DNA from: Cephalopachus bancanus
Taxonomy: Eukaryota > Chordata > Mammalia > Primates > Tarsiidae
Reading direction: 5' to 3'
Assembly (NCBI GenBank): GCA_027257055.1
Contig: JAPVLO010000054.1
Span: 3,472,001 to 3,536,000, forward strand
Length of the DNA: 64,000 nucleotides
Positions 22,605 through 33,958 of the stretch are shown in pieces (within the stretch, counting starts at the first letter, position 1; every line of letters starts with the position of its first letter). Both the position numbers and the translations under genes were made by a program. The notes below the pieces were generated by a model that was not told the DNA's origin, made no database searches, and saw nothing but the letters and a program-made list of their open reading frames with translations.

Positions 22605-25600
22605 ATGACAGGGATCAACTCTTGCATTTCAATTATTAGCCTAAATGTGAACGGACTAAATGCACCACTGAAAAGACATAGAATGGAAAAATGGATAAAA
22701 TATCATCAGGCAACAATCTAGTGCCTTCAAGAGACTCACCTCACTAGGAAGGACACCCACAGACTCAAAGTAAGAGGATGGGAAACAAACTTTCAGGCAA
22801 ACGGAATACAAAAGAAAGGAGGAGTAGCGATCTTAACTTCAGACAAAATACCCTTCAAGCTATTAAAAATCAAAAAAGATACAGAAGGCCACTACATAAT
22901 GATAAAAGGCTCAATCCATCAACAAGAAATATCTATCCTAAACATATATGCACCCAACATAGGTGCGCCAACTTTCACAAAGCAACTTCTTGGAAAACTA
23001 AAGAAAGATATTGACTCTAACACCATCATAACTGGGGACTTTAATACCCCACTCACAACCCTAAACAGATCATCAGGACAAAAAATCAGCAAGGAGATCC
23101 GGAATCTCAATGTGACTTTGGACCAAATGGACTTAATTGATACCTACAGAACACTCCATCCAAAGACCACAGAATACACATTCTACTCATCACCACATGG
23201 AACATATTCTAAGATCAACCACAAACTCGGCCATAAATCAAGCATAAGCAAATTTAAAAGGACCGAAATTCTACCAAACACCTTCTCAGACCACAGTGGA
23301 ATAAAAATAAACATGACACCAACAAAGTCACCCCAAAACCGACAAAGACATGGACACTAAACAGCATGATACTAAACAACTCCTGGATCAACGACGAAAT
23401 CAAAAAAGGGATCAAAAGATACCTGGAAACAAATGAAAATGAAGAAACATCTTACCAAAATCTCTGGGATGCCCTGAAAGCTGTAGTAAGAGGGGAATTT
23501 ATATCCCTACAAACACACATGAAGAAAATGGAAGGAACAGAAATTCACAACCTAGCAAGCCACCTAAAGAAGCTGGAAAAGCAAGACCACAAAAACCCTA
23601 ATTTCAGCAGAAGGATCCAGATCACCAAAATAAAAGCCCAAATCCAGGACATAGAAGACAAAAAGATAATACAAAAAAACCAATGAAACAAAAAGCTGGT
23701 TCTTTGAAAGGGTAAACAAGATTGATGGTCCCCTAGCTAGACTGACCAAGAAAAAAACAAGAAAAAAACCAAATAAGTATAATCAGAAACACAAAAGATG
23801 AAGTAACATCTGACCCTGAAGAAATACAAAAGATCATTAGAGACTACTACGTACACTTGTATGGAAACAAACTTGAATACCACAAGGAAATGAAGGACTT
23901 TCTGATATCACACAATCTACCTAGGTTGGAACAAGAAGAAATTGAGACCCTAAATAGACCAATAACAATCAAGGAAATCGACTATGTAATAAGAAAACTA
24001 CCTAAAAAAAAAAAGCCCTGGTCCAGATGACTTTCCAGCAGAATTCTACAAGACATTCAAGGAGGAGCTGATACCAATCCTACTGAAGGTATTCCAGGTG
24101 ATTGAAAAAGATGGAACTCTCCCCAAATCATTTTATGAAGCCAACATCACATTGATACCCAAGCCAGGTAAAGATCCAACAAAGAAAGAGAAGTACAGGC
24201 CAATATCTTTGATGAACATAGATGCTAAAATTCTCAACAAGATCCTACCAAACCGGATTCAGCAATACATCTCAAAAATTATCCACCATGACCAAGTAGG
24301 CTTCATCCGTGGCATGCAAGGCTGGTTCAACATTCATAAAACCATAAATGCAATTAAATATATCAACAGATGTCAAAACAAAAACCACATGATCATATCA
24401 TTAGATGTAGAAAAAGCTTTTGATAAAATTCAGCACCCCTTTTTGATAAAAACCCTTGAACATCTAGGCATATGGGGAACATACCTCAAAATAGTAAAAG
24501 CCATCTGCGAGAAACCCACAGCCAGCATACTGATAAATGGACAAAAATTGGAACCAATTCCCCTGAAAACTGGAACTAGACAAGGATGCCCACTCTCTCC
24601 CCTCCTGTTCAACATAGTATTGGAAGTCCTGGCTAGAGCAATCAGAGAAGAGGAGGCAATCAGGGGTATTCAAATAGGGAAAGAGGAAGTCAAGTTGTCT
24701 CTCTATGCAGATGATATGATTGTGTACCTTGAAAACCCAAGAGAATCTGTCAAAGGCCTCCTTACATTGATAAAAGCCTTTGGCAAAGTCTCAGGATACA
24801 AAATAAATGTACAAAAGACAATCGCATTTCTCTACACCAATAATAAACAAACAGAAACCCAAATAAAAAACACAATTCCATTCACAATAGTCACAGAAAA
24901 ATGAAATACCTTGGCATCTTCCTAACCAGAGACGTGAAAGACCTTTACAATGAAAATTACAAAACACTGCTCAAAGAAATCAAAGCTGACATGAACAAGT
25001 GGAAAAATATCCCATGCTCATGGATCGGAAGAATCAACATTGTGAAGATGTCCATCTTACCTAAGGCAATCTACAAATTCAATGCAATACCCATTAAATT
25101 ACCAACAACATTCTTCTCAGACCTAGAAAAAACAACACAGGAATTCATATGGAAACACAAACGTCCAAGAATAGCCAGAACAATCCTCAGCAAAAAAAAA
25201 CAAAGCAAGTGGTATCACAATACCAGACTTCAAACTTTACTATAAAGCTACCATCATCAAAACAGCTTGGTATTGGTACAGGAACAGGCATATAGATCAA
25301 TGGAATAGAATTGAGATTCCAAAAGCAAAACCTCAATTTCTCAACCAACTCATCTTTGACAAAGCCCCCACCACCTACCAATGGGGAGAGGAGAACCTAT
25401 TCAGTAAATGGTGCTGGGAAAATTGGCTGACCACATGCAGAAGATTGAAACAGGACTCCTATCTATCCCCATGCACAAAGGTTAACTCCAAATGGATCAG
25501 AGACCTAAATGTAAAACCTCAAACCATAAGAACCTTAGAAAAGGAAGGAAATACTCTCATGGAAATCAGAACTGGCATCCAATTCCTGTACAAAACCCAA

Positions 25601-26419
25601 AACCCACAGGACTTAAGAGAGAAGATAGACAAATGGGACCTTATTAAACTGACAAACTTCTGCAAAGCCAAAGAAACCATCAAGAGAGCAGGGAGACAGC
25701 CTACAGACTGGGAAAAAGTATTTGCCAACTCTAAGTCTGACAAATGCTTAACATCCTGGATCTACAAAGAACTGAAACATACTGAAAAGAAGAAAACATA
25801 CAACCCCATTATAAATGGGCAAAAGATATGAACAGACGCTTCACAAAAGAAGACATTCAAGCAGCCAACAAACACATAAGAAATGCTCAACCTCACTAAT
25901 CATCAGGGAGATGCAAATCAAAACCACACTGAGATACCACCTAACTCCAGTCAGAATGGCAATTATCAACAACTCAAAAAATAACAGCTGCTGGAGAGGG
26001 TGTGGTGAAAAGGGAACACTTCTCCACTGTCGGTGGGAGTGTAAACTAGTGCAACCTCTGTGGAAAGCAGTGTGGCGATTACTAAAAGCTCTAAAAATCG
26101 ACCTTCCAAATGACCTGGCAATCCCCCTACTGGGAATATACCCTGAAGAACATAAATCACTCTATAAAGAAGATACCTGCACACGTATGTTTATCGCAGC
26201 ATTGTTCACAATAGCAAGAACCTGGAAACAACCATGCTGCCCATCAAAAGAGGACTGGATTTAAAAATGTGGTACATATACACGATGGAATACTACGCAG
26301 CCATAAAAAAGAACAAAATCATGAATTTCACAGCAACCTGGATGGAACTGGAGTCTATAATACTGAGTGACCTCTCACAGAAACAAAGATCAGAATATCG
26401 CATGTTCTCACTCATATAA
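22605..26419 (+). pseudogene. L1-B ORF2, multiply frameshifted
   Basis: Endonuclease and reverse transcriptase of L1, about 1,271 codons' worth versus 1,275 in human. Endonuclease: LNVNGLN near codon 14, QETHLTRKD, ITGDFNTPL and FSDHSGIK are all present. TAG at codon 39 (22719-22721) interrupts it. Frame breaks: a 1-bp loss near 23315, an A-run expansion at 24004-24014, a 1-bp loss before the ATGAAATACC at 24901, an A-run change near 25192, and shifts near 25825 and 26250. The reverse transcriptase core (24098-24904) is open and keeps the fingers/palm blocks ([57 protein letters not shown]). Its catalytic box is Y-A-D-D at 24704-24715, not the usual F-A-D-D. The C-terminal [18 protein letters not shown] segment survives. 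Confidence 0.94.
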
Positions 26420-26635
26420 TGGACCTTGAACATCCAATGTAATACTATAAGAAAATGACTGACGGTACTGGGACTATGGGGGGGAGGGGGATGGGATTAA
26501 CAGTAGCAAATATCTGTTGGAGGGTGGGAAAACTCCTCTTATCAACAGGGTGTCTGAATGAAATGTAATTGTACACCTAACCCTTAACTATACTCCACAA
26601 AACCATAATAAAAAATACTAATTAATAAAAAAAAA
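26420..26635 (+). terminator. L1-B 3' UTR and first poly(A)
   Basis: Begins after the ORF2 stop and carries a G-rich run at 26478-26496 (G7-A-G5-AT-G3), a candidate quadruplex like that in other L1 3' UTRs. It ends CCATAATAAAAAATACTAATT then AATAAA at 26624-26629 and nine A's. The weak multiple AATAAA arrangement may explain readthrough into the next segment. Confidence 0.88.
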
Positions 26636-26912
26636 GTGCATGGTCTTTGTAAATCTCTATTTTCTTGACTAACTTACAAGGAGTATTTATATCTAGCTTG
26701 TAAAATCAGCCTTATAAAACTGGTGAGAAATAAATAAGAATATATATATGGCCTGTAACATAGTTTCAGTGTGGCCCACTTAGCCCTGGAACTTTTATTT
26801 CTAGAACCTTTCTAATTTGTAGAAATCTATTCCAAAACAACATCATTTGGACTTCTACTGCGAACATTTGATTAAATAAACAAATAAAAATAGAGTACAC
26901 AATTAATAAAAA
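26636..26912 (+). mobile_element. 3' transduced segment of L1-B
   Basis: About 270 bp with no L1 similarity lying between the L1 poly(A) and the 3' TSD. It has its own end signals: AATAAA at 26875-26880 and 26883-26888, then a short A-run 20-30 bases on. This is the standard structure left when L1 transcription reads past its own signal at the source locus and uses a downstream one. The source locus is not in this window. Confidence 0.85.
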
Positions 26913-26927
26913 AAGAATATATGGATT
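26913..26927. repeat. 3' target-site duplication of L1-B
   Basis: AAGAATATATGGATT, identical to 20162-20176. It lies beyond the second A-run, which proves the extra 270 bp arrived with the L1. Confidence 0.95.
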
Positions 26928-27136
26928 AGGGCACACATCAGTCAGGAGGAAGAAGACAAGTAGGGGCAGGAATATTGTAGTGCCATGCCTTGTACTCTTC
27001 TTGCCTGTCTCTATGGTCATGCCTCCCTCCTTAAAAGCCATGATGGGAGGACAAGGCAGTCTCCTGTGCCTTCATGTCCCGTAGTGATTGTGAAGTGCTA
27101 ACCAGTTGCCACTGGACATAATAGATGCAAAATAGG
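26928..27136. other. Unique spacer between L1-B and L1-C
   Basis: About 200 bp of non-repeat sequence separates the L1-B TSD from the first L1-like bases of L1-C. No gene is visible. Confidence 0.6.
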
Positions 27137-28279
27137 AAAATGGCAGCAAACTCTTCAGGACAAGAGCCCCGGAGCCTCAGGAGCAAGTCATGGAAAACTG
27201 GAGAGGAGCCCTGTCACCAGTGAGGAAATGCCCACCAGCACCATTTTCTCTGTCCTGGGACCAGGCAGAGACCTGCATTGCACCACCCAGTTCCACCCAG
27301 CCTCCAACCTAGAGGTTCTCTCATCAAACTCGGAGAGACAGACACCCCTCTCTCACACTGGAACAGGCACAGATGCATCAGATCTGAGTGGGAGACAGCA
27401 GCAGCAGCAAGCTTGACAGCAGCAGCAGCAAGCCAGATGAGTCCAGATATTATCCACCCTTCTCCCACAGTAGTCCCTGAGGCATCTGACCCATGCTGAG
27501 AGCAACCCTATCAGCCTGCACTGAGAGTAGAGGGGAGGGACTGGTGAACAGAGCCAAAAGGAAATTGGAGTTACAGGAATGGCCCCAGAGTGAGTTTTTT
27601 GGTTGTTTGTTTAGCTTTTTTTGCTATAGGTTTTCTTCTTCTTCTTCTTCTTTCTTGCTGATTTTGATTACTTTTTGTATTTGCTTTGTTTCTGTTATTT
27701 TAATACTTTTTTTAAACTTGTTTGTGTATAAGTATTTTTGAGGAACAGTATATCAATAGGGTTTATTTTGTCTGTTTGTGTGTTTGTATGATTGTATGTT
27801 TTTGTTTCTTTAAAATTTTCTGTCTTTGTTTGTGTCTCTGTTCATTTTTTAGTTGGTATGCCTGTCTATTTTCCCTATTCTTCTTCTCTCTCTCTACCTA
27901 AATCTCATCTTTCTTCTTCCTTTTTACATTCTTTTCCTTTTTCTTACCTCATTTTCCTTTTAGGGGGCAAACATACACTCCCATTGCATGGACAGATTAT
28001 TAGGCAGTAGGAAGTGGGTTCCAGAGGGCCCACACACCTGTCAGTGGATATTGAGATCTGAAGATGCTTTCTGAATCATAGTTCTCCCTCAATTAAATCT
28101 CAAAACTGAAAAAAGTACAGCTCCTCACCCCCAGTCCAGCTTCAGAATTGAACAAATCCAGAAGAACTACATAAAGAAGAATAGGAGATTGAACAAACAA
28201 AAGTAAAAGCTACGCCCTATCCTGAATAACAGAATTAAAGAAGAGGCAAAAAAAGAGGAGAGGAAAATCTACATAAATG
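27137..28279 (+). promoter_or_regulatory. L1-C 5' UTR
   Basis: Starts near GGAAAATGGCAGC, a weakened YY1-like core. The middle is T-rich with a CTTCTT array (27636-27655) and a long pyrimidine tract ending CCTTTTAG/G at 27963. The 330 bp after this AG align with the L1-B 5' UTR, but the region before the T-rich tract does not align clearly. AGA/GTGAGT at 27587-27595 is a strong donor look-alike. A CAG-rich patch lies at 27398-27435. Confidence 0.75.
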
Positions 28280-29222
28280 ATGAAAAGCCAAAGGAAGAAT
28301 ATGGGTCTTACACAGACGCCTGGGAGGTCAACCACTGAGAATACAGACTTTGGAACACAAACAATGAAGAGCCCCAAGAATCAATGGTCTTAAACCACAA
28401 CCCAGATATCAAGATATTAATAGAGAGTAAATAGAAATGAGGAAAGACAAGAGAAAAGAATGGAGTTGATAACTGAGATATCAGCAATAAAGAATGCAGT
28501 AAATGAAATAAATAACAAACTGGTAAGCATGGAAAAAAGAACTAACCAAGCAGAAGAAAGAATCTCAGAGCTTGAGGACCAAAATATGGTACTAACCCAA
28601 ACTATTAAAAACATAGAAAAGAAGCTTAAAAAGACAGAACAAAGTCTCCAAGAGATGAGTGATTATATCAAGAAGCCAAACCTAAGATTAATTGAAATCC
28701 CTGAGGCAGATAAAGAGACAGAGACCACCCTGGATCAAACATTCCATGAAATTATCCAAGAAAACTTTCTTCATCTCATCAGAGATATGGCTATTCAAAC
28801 ACAAGAAATTCAGAGAACCCCTGCAAGACAACAAATGAGAAGACTAACTTCTAGGCACATAATAATTTGCCTACACAAAATAGGTATAAAAGAAAAAAAT
28901 CAGAAAGGCAGCAAGAGAAAAAGGTCAGACTATCTACTGGGGAAGACCGATTAGAATAGCAGCAGACTTATCTACAGAAACACTTCAGGCTAGGAGAGCT
29001 TGGAGCCCAATCTTCAAAGTTCTCAAAGACAAACAATTTCAACCAATAATTACCTACCCAGCTAAGCTAAGATTCACCAGTGATGAAGAATTAAAATCCT
29101 TCCCAGACATTCAATCCCTAAGAGTCTACGCTGTCTCCTGACCAGCTCTACAAGAAACACTTAAGAAAGTACTAAACACAGAAGAAAGGAAAAAAAGAAC
29201 AAGTATGCAAGAAAAAGATTGA
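28280..29222 (+). pseudogene. L1-C ORF1 remnant
   Basis: Same protein family as L1-B ORF1. It opens MKSQRKN (an extra ATG precedes it at 28277). A 1-bp loss near 28393 gives an early TAA at 28391-28393. TAG at 28432-28434 aligns with the L1-B codon-53 stop. A further 2-bp loss restores the frame, and 28460-28954 is open through the coiled coil (TNQAEERISELEDQNMVLTQ) and RRM (KKPNLRLIEIPEADKET). The C-terminal part is out of frame after about 28900 but recognisable up to the TGA at 29220. Confidence 0.9.
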
Positions 29223-29359
29223 AAACGCATATGAATCAACCCCCAAATTTTAAAAAAAAAAACCCAACAAACACATTAACAAATAGCAGCAACAACAATA
29301 AACTATATGAATCTCATGACAGGGATAAACTCTCACATCTCAATAATTAACCTGTATGT

Positions 29360-29650
29360 CGCCAGGCTCAGTGGCTCAGTCTGTAATCCTGCACCTTGGG
29401 AGGCTGAGGTGAGTGGATTGCCTGAGCCCGCGGTTTTGAGATCCACCTGGGCAACTTGGCAAGACCTCATCTCTACAATAAATCAAAAAATCATCCAGGC
29501 ATGGTAGCACGTGCCTGTAATTCCGGCTACTCAGAAGGCTGAGGTGGAAGGATCGCTGGAACCCAGTAGGTCGAGGCTGCAGTGGCTGGGAGCGGCCACT
29601 GCACTCCAGTCTGGGCGAGAGTGAGACTCCAACTCAAAAAAAAAAAAAAA
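29360..29650 (+). mobile_element. Alu inside L1-C ORF2 start, sense
   Basis: Local-subtype Alu flanked by AATTAACCTGTATGT (29345-29359) and AATTAACCTAAATGT (29651-29665), a 15-bp TSD with two differences. The interrupted L1 codons continue directly on the far side. Its B-box region has decayed to GCGGTTTTGAGATCC. Confidence 0.97.
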
Positions 29651-31907
29651 AATTAACCTAAATGTGAATGGATTAAATGCACTACTGAAAAGATGCACAA
29701 TGGAGAAATGGATAAAATATTATGAGACACAACAATATATTGTCTCCAAGAGATTCATCTCACCGAAAGGATACTCACAGATTCAAAGTAAGAGGATGGG
29801 AAACAAAATTCCAGGTGAACGGAACCCAAAAGAAAGTAGGAATCTCAAGCTTAATTTTACACAAAAATACCCTTTAAGCTATCAAAAATTTTAAAAGATA
29901 CAGAAGGTCACTACATAATGATAAAAGGTTCAGTCAATCAACAAGAATAGTCATCCTAAAAATATATGAGCCCAACATAGAAGCACCAACTTTCATAAAG
30001 CAGCTTCTAGGTAAACTTAAAAAAGATATTGACTCAAACACTATCATAGCTGGGGACTTAAATATCCCACCAACAACTCTAGACAGATCATCAAGACAAA
30101 AAAATCAACAAGGAGATCTGGAACCTCAACATGACACCTGACCAAATGGACTTAATTGATACTTACAGAACATTCCACCCAACAACCACAGAATATACAT
30201 TCTACTCATCACCACATGGAACATACTCTAAGATCAACCACATCCTTGACCATAAATCAAGCATAAACAAATTCCATAAGATTGAAATACTACCATGCAC
30301 CTTCTCAAGCCACAGCAGAATAAAAATAAATATCAACACCAACAAAGTTCCCCCCAAACCCACAAAGACATGGAAACTAAATGGCATGATGCTAAACAAC
30401 TCCTGGGTCAACATGGAAATCGAAACAGAGATTAGAAGATACCTGGAAACAAATGAAAATGAAGAAAAATCTTACAAAAACCTCTGGGATGCCATGAAAA
30501 TAGTACTAAGAGGGGAATTCATATCTCTATGAACACACATGAAGAAAATGGAAATATCACAAGGTAGCCACCTAAGAAATCACCTATGGAAGCTGGAAAA
30601 TCTAGACTATCAAAACCCTAACTTCAGCAGAAGAATCCAGATCACCAAAATAAAATCCCAGATTAGAGACATAGAAGACAAAAATATAATATAAAAAATC
30701 AATGAAACAAAAAGTTGGTTCTTTGAAAGGATACACAAGATTGACGGACCCCTAGCTAGACTGACCAAGAAAAAAAAGAAACCACCCAAATAAACACATT
30801 CAGAAATGCAAAAGATCAAGTCACAACTGACCCCAAAGAAATACAAAAGATTATCAGAGACTACTATGTACACTTGAACAGAACAAACTTGGAAACCTAA
30901 AGGAAATGGAGGACTTCCTGACATCACACAACCTCTCCAGGTTGAAACAAGAAGAAATCAAGACCCTAAATAGACCAATAACATTCCAAGAAACCGACTA
31001 TGTCATAAGAAAACTACCTACCTACCAAAAGCCTTTGGACCAGATGGCTTTCCAGCAGAATTCTACAAAACTTATAAGGAGGAATGATACCAATCCTACT
31101 GGAAGCATTCCAGGCAAAGGAGAAAGATGAAATTTGCCTCAAATCATTTTATGAAGTTAACATCACACTGATACCCCAAAACAGGTAAAGATCTAAAAAG
31201 AAAGAGAACTACAGGCCAACATCCTTGATGGACATAGATGCTAAAATTCTCAACAAGATTCTAACAAGTTGGATCAAACAACACATCTTAAAAGTCATCC
31301 ACCATGACCAAGTAGGCTTCATCCCCAGGATACAGGGCAGGTTCAACATTCACAAGACCATAAATGTAATTAAATATATCAATAGATGCAAAAACAAGAA
31401 CCACATGATTAAATAATTAGTTGCAGAAATAGCTTTTAATAAAATCCAGGATCCCTTCTTGAAAAAAACTTTCAAACACCTAGGTATAGAAGGAACATAT
31501 CTCAAAATCGTAAGCACTATCTACAGTAAGCTCACAGCAAGCATATTGCTAAATGGACAGAAACTGGAAACATTTCCCCTGAAAACCAGAACAAGACAAG
31601 GATGCCCAATCTCACCCCTCCTTTTCAACCTAGTTTTGGAAGTCCTAGCTAGAGCAATCAGACAAGAGAAGGAGATCAGGGGTATCCATATAGGAAAAGA
31701 ATAAGTTAAGTTATCCCTCTTTGCTGACGATATGATCCTATACCTCAAAAATCCAAAAGAATCTGTCAAAAACCTGTTTTCACTGATAAAGGACTTTGGT
31801 AAAGTCTCAGGGTATAAAATAAATGTGCAAAAGACAGTCACATTCTTATACACCAACAACAAGTAGGCAGAGAACCAAACAAAAAGCACACTCCCATTCA
31901 CAATAGC

Positions 31908-31910
<3 letters not shown>

Positions 31911-31961
<51 letters not shown>
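31911..31961. repeat. (CA)n microsatellite inside L1-C ORF2
   Basis: About 25 CA units exactly where other L1 copies have a short A-rich stretch before ATGAAATACCT. It encodes no L1 residues and adds a local length change. Confidence 0.96.
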
Positions 31962-31963
<2 letters not shown>

Positions 31964-32170
31964 AAACTACCTTGGCATATTCCTAACCAGAGAAGTGAAA
32001 GACCTTTACAGTGAAAACTACGAAACACTGTTCAAAGAAATCCAAGAAGACACAAACAAATGGAAAATATTCCATGCTCATGGATATGAAGAATCAACTT
32101 TGTTAAAATGTCCATGCAACCAAAGGCAATCTACAGATTCAACGCACTACCCATTAAATTACCAACATCA

Positions 32171-32458
32171 GCCGGGCTCGGTGGCTCAGCCTATAATCCC
32201 GCGCCTTTGGGAGGCTGAGGTGAGTGGATTGCCTGAGCCCACGGGTTCGAGACCCGCCTGGGCAGAGAGACCTCATCTCTACAATAAATAAAAAAATTAG
32301 CCAGGCATGGTAGCGCATGCCTGTAATTCCGGCTACTCAGAAGGCTGAGGCAGAAGGATCGCCGGGAGCCCAGCAGACGAGGCTGCTGTGGCCGGGAGTG
32401 ACCACTGCACTCCAGTCTGGGCGACTGAGTGAGACTCCAACTCAAAAAAAAAAAAAAA
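32171..32458 (+). mobile_element. Alu inside L1-C ORF2, sense
   Basis: Starts GCCGGGCTCGGTGGCTCAGC. The TSD AAATTACCAACATCA is perfect (32156-32170 and 32459-32473). The left-arm hairpin reads ACGGGTTCGAGACCCGCC. It is among the least diverged Alus here. Confidence 0.97.
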
Positions 32459-33958
32459 AAATTACCAACATCATTCTTCTCAAACCTGGAAATGACAATA
32501 CAGGAATTTATATAGAACTCATATGGAAACATAAGTGACTATGAATAGCCAAAACAATCCTTAGCAAAAGAAACAAAGCAGGAGGTATCATACTTCCATA
32601 CTGCAAACTTTACTGTAAGGCTAGTTATCAAAACAGCCTGGTATTGGTACAAGAACAGGCATATGAACCAATGGAACAGGATAGAGATTTCAGAAGCAAA
32701 ACCTCAGTTTCTCAACCAACTCATCTTTGACAAAGCCTCCACTATCAACCACAGGGGAGAGGAGAATCTGTTCAGTAAATGGTGCTGGGAAAACTGGCTG
32801 ATCACATGCAGAAGATTGAAGCAGGACGCCTACCATCACCATACACAAAAATCAACTCTAAATGGATCAAAGACTCAAATGTAAAACCTCATACTATAAG
32901 AACCTTAGAAAATTCAGGAGACACATTTATGAAAATTGGAACTGACAGCCAGTTCCTGATCAAAACGCCAAGTGCCCATGCCATAAGAAATAAGATAGGC
33001 AAGTGGGACCTCATCAAACTGAAAAGCTTCTGCAAAGCAAAAGAAATCATCAAGAGAGCAGAGAGACAGTCCACAGACTGGAAAAAAATATTTGCCAATT
33101 TTATATCTGACAAAGGCCTAACATCTAAGGTCTACAAGGAATTCATATGTGCCAAAAGGAAAAAAATAAGCAGCCCCATTAAAAAGGGGGCAAAAGACAT
33201 GAATAGACACTTCTCAAAAGAAGACATATGAGCAGCAAACAGATACATTAAAAAATGCTCAGCCTCACCAGTCATCAAAGAAATGCAAATTAAAACCACA
33301 CTGAAATATCACCTAACTCCAGTCAGGATGGCCATGTGGGGAAAAGAGAACACATCTACACCGTTGGTGGGAGTGTAAACTAGTACAACCTCTGTGGAAA
33401 ACAGTTTGGTGATTTCTAAAAGATGTAAAAATTGACCTTCCAAACAACTCAGCAATCCCCCTATTGGGAATATACCCAGAGGAATTCAAATCACTCTAAG
33501 AAAAAGATACCTGCACACACATGTTTACGGCAGCATTGTTCACAGTAGCAAAAACATGGAACCAACTGTGCTGCCCATCGAAAGAGGACTGGATTAAAAA
33601 AATGTGATACATGTACACAATGGAATATTATGCAGTCATAAAGAAGGACAAAATTATGAACTTCATAGCAACTTGGATGGACTTAGAGTCTATAGTACTA
33701 AGTGATCTATCACAGAAACAAAGAACGAAGTATCACATGTTCTCCACTCATAAGCAAACCTTGAACAATTATCATAATACTATAAGTAAAGGATTGGCAG
33801 TAGTGGGGAAACTGTGGGGGATGGGGTCGGCAGGATTGGCAGTAGTGGGAATCTGCTGGGAGAGGGGGGAGGCCCACCTCATCAATAAGGGCACCTGCAT
33901 AATGAACTTTTGTATACCTAATTCTGAACTGTACCCTACATCTTTAAAATAAAAAAAA

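Larger units (their letters stand above)
20177..26912 (+). mobile_element. L1-B: full-length L1 with 3' transduction
   Basis: A complete 6.7-kb insertion between perfect 15-bp TSDs. Order: 5' UTR 20177-21566, ORF1 21567-22532, 72-bp spacer, ORF2 22605-26419, 3' UTR with a G-rich tract, first poly(A) 26627-26635, about 270 bp of non-L1 sequence, second poly(A) at about 26908-26914. Full length at the 5' end is supported by the TSD directly abutting a YY1-type start. It is the least decayed L1 here: ORF1 has one stop and ORF2 a handful of lesions. Neither Alu nor other insertions interrupt it, consistent with a younger age than L1-A and L1-C. Confidence 0.96.
29316..33770 (+). pseudogene. L1-C ORF2 remnant, split by Alus
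   Basis: Starts MTGINSHISIINL. The first Alu interrupts it after about 13 codons; the frame logic resumes at 29651 with NLNVNGLNALL. Endonuclease motifs persist at 30131-30532 (DLIDTYRTFHPTTTEYTFYS, then FSSHSRIK in place of SDHS). Reverse transcriptase blocks lie at 31225-31416 and 31459-31704, followed by a stop at 31701. The catalytic box is F-A-D-D at 31720-31731. A CA tract replaces the A-rich stretch before the KYLGI block, and a second Alu lies at 32171. The C-terminal half is open at 32779-33231. It ends near MFSTHK. It is clearly dead. Confidence 0.9.
27137..33958 (+). mobile_element. L1-C: older full-length L1 with nested insertions
   Basis: A sense L1 of about 6.8 kb, including two Alus (29360-29650, 32171-32458) and a CA tract (31911-31961). 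Parts: 5' UTR 27137-28279, ORF1 28280-29222, ORF2 from 29316 to about 33770, then a 3' UTR ending CCCTACATCTTTAAAATA plus A's. That 3' end defines a different subfamily from L1-A/L1-B and is shared with the truncated copies at 49523 and 58930. The 5' boundary is inferred from an ATGGCAGC-type start and I could not find a TSD. Confidence 0.9.

Noticed and set aside
22778..23014. 78-codon frame and other frames overlapping ORF2 in alternative phases
   Set aside because: Out-of-phase shadows of the endonuclease region; residues show no domain.
24098..24904. 268-codon open reverse transcriptase frame as a domesticated host gene
   Set aside because: It lies colinearly within L1-B between perfect TSDs, opens on GTG, and is one segment of a frameshifted ORF2. 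There is nothing to suggest selection as a separate gene.
26726..26752. AATAAGAATATATATATGG as the 3' TSD of L1-B, which would shorten or remove the transduction
   Set aside because: It matches the 5' copy less well (an extra AT unit and no GGATT) and is not preceded by an A-run. The copy at 26913 is a perfect 15-mer right after an A-run.
31846..32028. Cysteine/valine alternating frames over CA/TG tracts (also 57260-57448)
   Set aside because: Translation of a dinucleotide repeat.
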